DNA from: Gemmatimonadota bacterium | GTDB lineage: Bacteria; Gemmatimonadota; Gemmatimonadetes; Longimicrobiales; RSA9 | Assembly: GCA_019689775.1 (NCBI GenBank) | Contig: JADGGV010000043.1 | Span: 1-15,261 of the forward strand | DNA: 15,261 nucleotides | Direction of reading: 5' to 3' | Shown here: positions 14,098 to 15,261 of the stretch, piece after piece | Position numbering within the stretch: the stretch's first letter is position 1 | Layout of the letters: each line of letters starts with the position of its first letter | Notes under the pieces: model-generated | Seen by the model: the letters and a program-made list of their open reading frames with translations, nothing else | What the model was told of the DNA's origin: nothing | The model's database searches: none | Translations under genes and position numbers: made by a program

Positions 14098-15261
14098 ATG
14101 CCAGCCGACGCCACGCACGGGTCGAACGACCGGCCACTGCCGCCCGCGTTCACCCAGCGCAGCATGCGGGACCCCGAGCCCGCCGCCGGCGAGCAGCCGC
14201 TGATGCCCCCGTACTTCCACGGCGACCGCGGCGGGTCCGCGGCCGCGGCGGCGCCGACGCCCTGGTCGGCGGCGGTCGAGGCCGGCGCCACGACCGAGGA
14301 TTGGGGGGACGAGCCGTGGGCCGCGACGCCGGACTACGAGGATCCGGCGCCGGCCGCGCAGGTGACGCTCCCGGAACCGGCGCCGATCACCGACTTCCTC
14401 CTGGCGGAGGAGCCGGAGCCCGAGCCGGAGCCGCTCGAGGCGTACCTGACGGACGTCGTCGATCCGGTCCAGGCGCTCGTCCAGGGCGTCACGCTCCTGG
14501 ACGAGCCCGAGGCGCTCAGCGAGCCGATCGACGCCGAGACGCTGGCGTACATCGAGGCGGTCGCGCTCGGCGACGCCGCCCCGACGGAGCCGCCGACGGC
14601 GGACGCGGAGGCGGGGTTGGACGCGCCGGCGGCGACGCTGGACTCGCTGGACGGGACGTGGGCGGCGTCCGCGGCGGAGGCGGGCATGGCCGCGCCCGAG
14701 AACGCCGTGGACGTTCCGCCGACGGACAGGGGGTTCGGCGCCGACGACGCCGGTGCGGCGCCGTCCGAGCCGCCCGCGCCGGCCGTCCCCGGCGCGCGGG
14801 GCATCGCCGCGGAGGCCGCCGGCACGGTGTCGGCCGCATCCGCGTGGCCGCCCGAGGTACTGCGGGCGATCGGCGTGGTGAGCAGCGATCCCGGCGCGGC
14901 TCCGGCGCCCGCGGCCGTGGAGCCGCCGCCGCCGCCGGAGATCGAGCCGCCGGTCGAGCTGGGGCCGGTCGGCTTCGAGGCGCTCGCGTCCGAGATCCTG
15001 GCCGGTGCGCCGGCGTCGGCGCCGCGCGAGGAGGCGGCGGTGGAGCCGGCCGGTGGCGTCGCGCCCGGCGCGGCGCCGGACGCGATGGCGGGCGGGGAAT
15101 TGAGGACGTGGGCGGGCGCCGCACCGGCGAGTGCGGCCGCAGACGCGGAGGCCGGGACGTGGGCGGGTGCCCCGTCGGCGAGCGCGGCCCCGTACGAGGA
15201 GGCGGGGACATGGGGCGCCGCCGCTCCGGTGGGCACGCCGGCGGGCGGGGAAGCCGAGGCC
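14098..15261 (+). CDS. Ala/Pro/Glu-rich, probably disordered repeat protein, 3' end outside window
   Basis: I do not recognise a family. The frame runs 388 codons from ATG 14098 to the window edge without a stop. The sequence is acidic and dominated by Ala, Pro, Glu, Asp and Gly, with few Lys and no Cys. No signal peptide or membrane helix is visible, so this part looks cytoplasmic and disordered. It includes an EPEPEPEP run (105-112) and a PPPPP run. One stretch (about 97-158, with LEAYLTDVVDPVQALVQGV and AETLAYIEAVALG) has hydrophobic spacing that could form helices. Trp-centred repeats occur near the end (residues 336-386), with a looser copy at 186 (GTWAASAAEAG) and perhaps at 72 (EPWAATPDYEDP). 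A folded domain may follow beyond the window. Codon third positions are almost all G or C, so the opposite strand is also open, but only this strand has a ribosome-binding site. Confidence 0.7.
   Translation, partial: MPADATHGSNDRPLPPAFTQRSMRDPEPAAGEQPLMPPYFHGDRGGSAAAAAPTPWSAAVEAGATTEDWGDEPWAATPDYEDPAPAAQVTLPEPAPITDFLLAEEPEPEPEPLEAYLTDVVDPVQALVQGVTLLDEPEALSEPIDAETLAYIEAVALGDAAPTEPPTADAEAGLDAPAATLDSLDGTWAASAAEAGMAAPENAVDVPPTDRGFGADDAGAAPSEPPAPAVPGARGIAAEAAGTVSAASAWPPEVLRAIGVVSSDPGAAPAPAAVEPPPPPEIEPPVELGPVGFEALASEILAGAPASAPREEAAVEPAGGVAPGAAPDAMAGGELRTWAGAAPASAAADAEAGTWAGAPSASAAPYEEAGTWGAAAPVGTPAGGEAEA
15103..15255 (+). repeat. Three tandem 51-bp (17-residue) coding repeats
   Basis: The units are 15103-15153, 15154-15204 and 15205-15255, each opening with (R/G)TW and ending in EA. 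Units 1 and 2 agree at 40 of 51 bases and 11 of 17 residues. Unit 3 is more diverged, keeping GTW, one Ala and the final EA (6 of 17 residues). The array may continue past the window edge. Confidence 0.8.

Noticed and set aside
14334..15236. A 300-codon open frame on the - strand under the repeat protein, rich in Ala/Gly/Ser
   Set aside because: It is what GC-rich third positions produce on the opposite strand. It has no recognisable domain, while the + strand frame has an AGGAG site 6 nt from its ATG and in-phase 51-bp repeats.
1..15261. tRNA, rRNA, CRISPR array, insertion sequence or prophage signatures
   Set aside because: Nothing on either strand showed tRNA-like arms, repeat-spacer periodicity, transposase motifs or terminal inverted repeats. 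All boundaries look like ordinary chromosomal gene junctions.

Overview
This is a very GC-rich, densely packed bacterial chromosome segment with all recognisable genes on the + strand. I infer a Gemmatimonadota-like or other FCB-superphylum bacterium. The grounds are the GC-rich codon use, the Gram-negative style gene set and -10 elements of the form TAGNTT; no rRNA or marker gene confirms this. The content is mostly housekeeping. I see no phage, transposon, CRISPR array, toxin-antitoxin pair, defence cassette, tRNA or rRNA.

Layout. (1) 1-3286: the 3' part of murJ (lipid II flippase), then uvrC (excision nuclease subunit). (2) 3299-6101: an apparent transcription unit with a promoter (TTGACG-N17-TAGTTT), larC (nickel-pincer cofactor metal insertion, TTG start), a secreted TPR protein and a strong intrinsic terminator. 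(3) 6102-6364: a low-complexity spacer of almost pure G and C with CCCCGGGCGG tandem repeats. (4) 6365-6988: a small cytoplasmic protein combining zinc ribbons, a B-box-like finger and a DUF2007 domain. (5) 6985-13848: a promoter overlapping the stop codon of the previous gene, a 5'-UTR hairpin, then eight tightly coupled genes: a PDZ/radical-SAM DUF512 protein, der, plsY, gpsA, a MerR-type regulator, surE, pcm and a DedA membrane protein. (6) 13849-14097: an intergenic region with an imperfect direct repeat and a possible promoter. (7) 14098 to the window end: an unfinished Ala/Pro/Glu-rich, probably disordered protein with 17-residue Trp-containing repeats.

How the genes fit together. The large operon joins ribosome assembly (Der), the first steps of glycerophospholipid synthesis (GpsA makes sn-glycerol-3-phosphate, PlsY acylates it) and a stationary-phase/repair group (SurE nucleotidase, Pcm protein repair, DedA lipid carrier transport). 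Seven junctions in this run overlap or are only 1 or 27 nt apart, which suggests translational coupling. Four of the 12 genes whose start lies in the window begin with TTG or GTG, each supported by a Shine-Dalgarno sequence or by a start/stop overlap.

I found no clear new multi-gene system. The parts least explained by known biology are the DUF512 protein fixed next to der, the zinc-ribbon/B-box/DUF2007 protein, the repeat-bearing acidic protein at the right edge, and the regulatory structures around 6102-7057.
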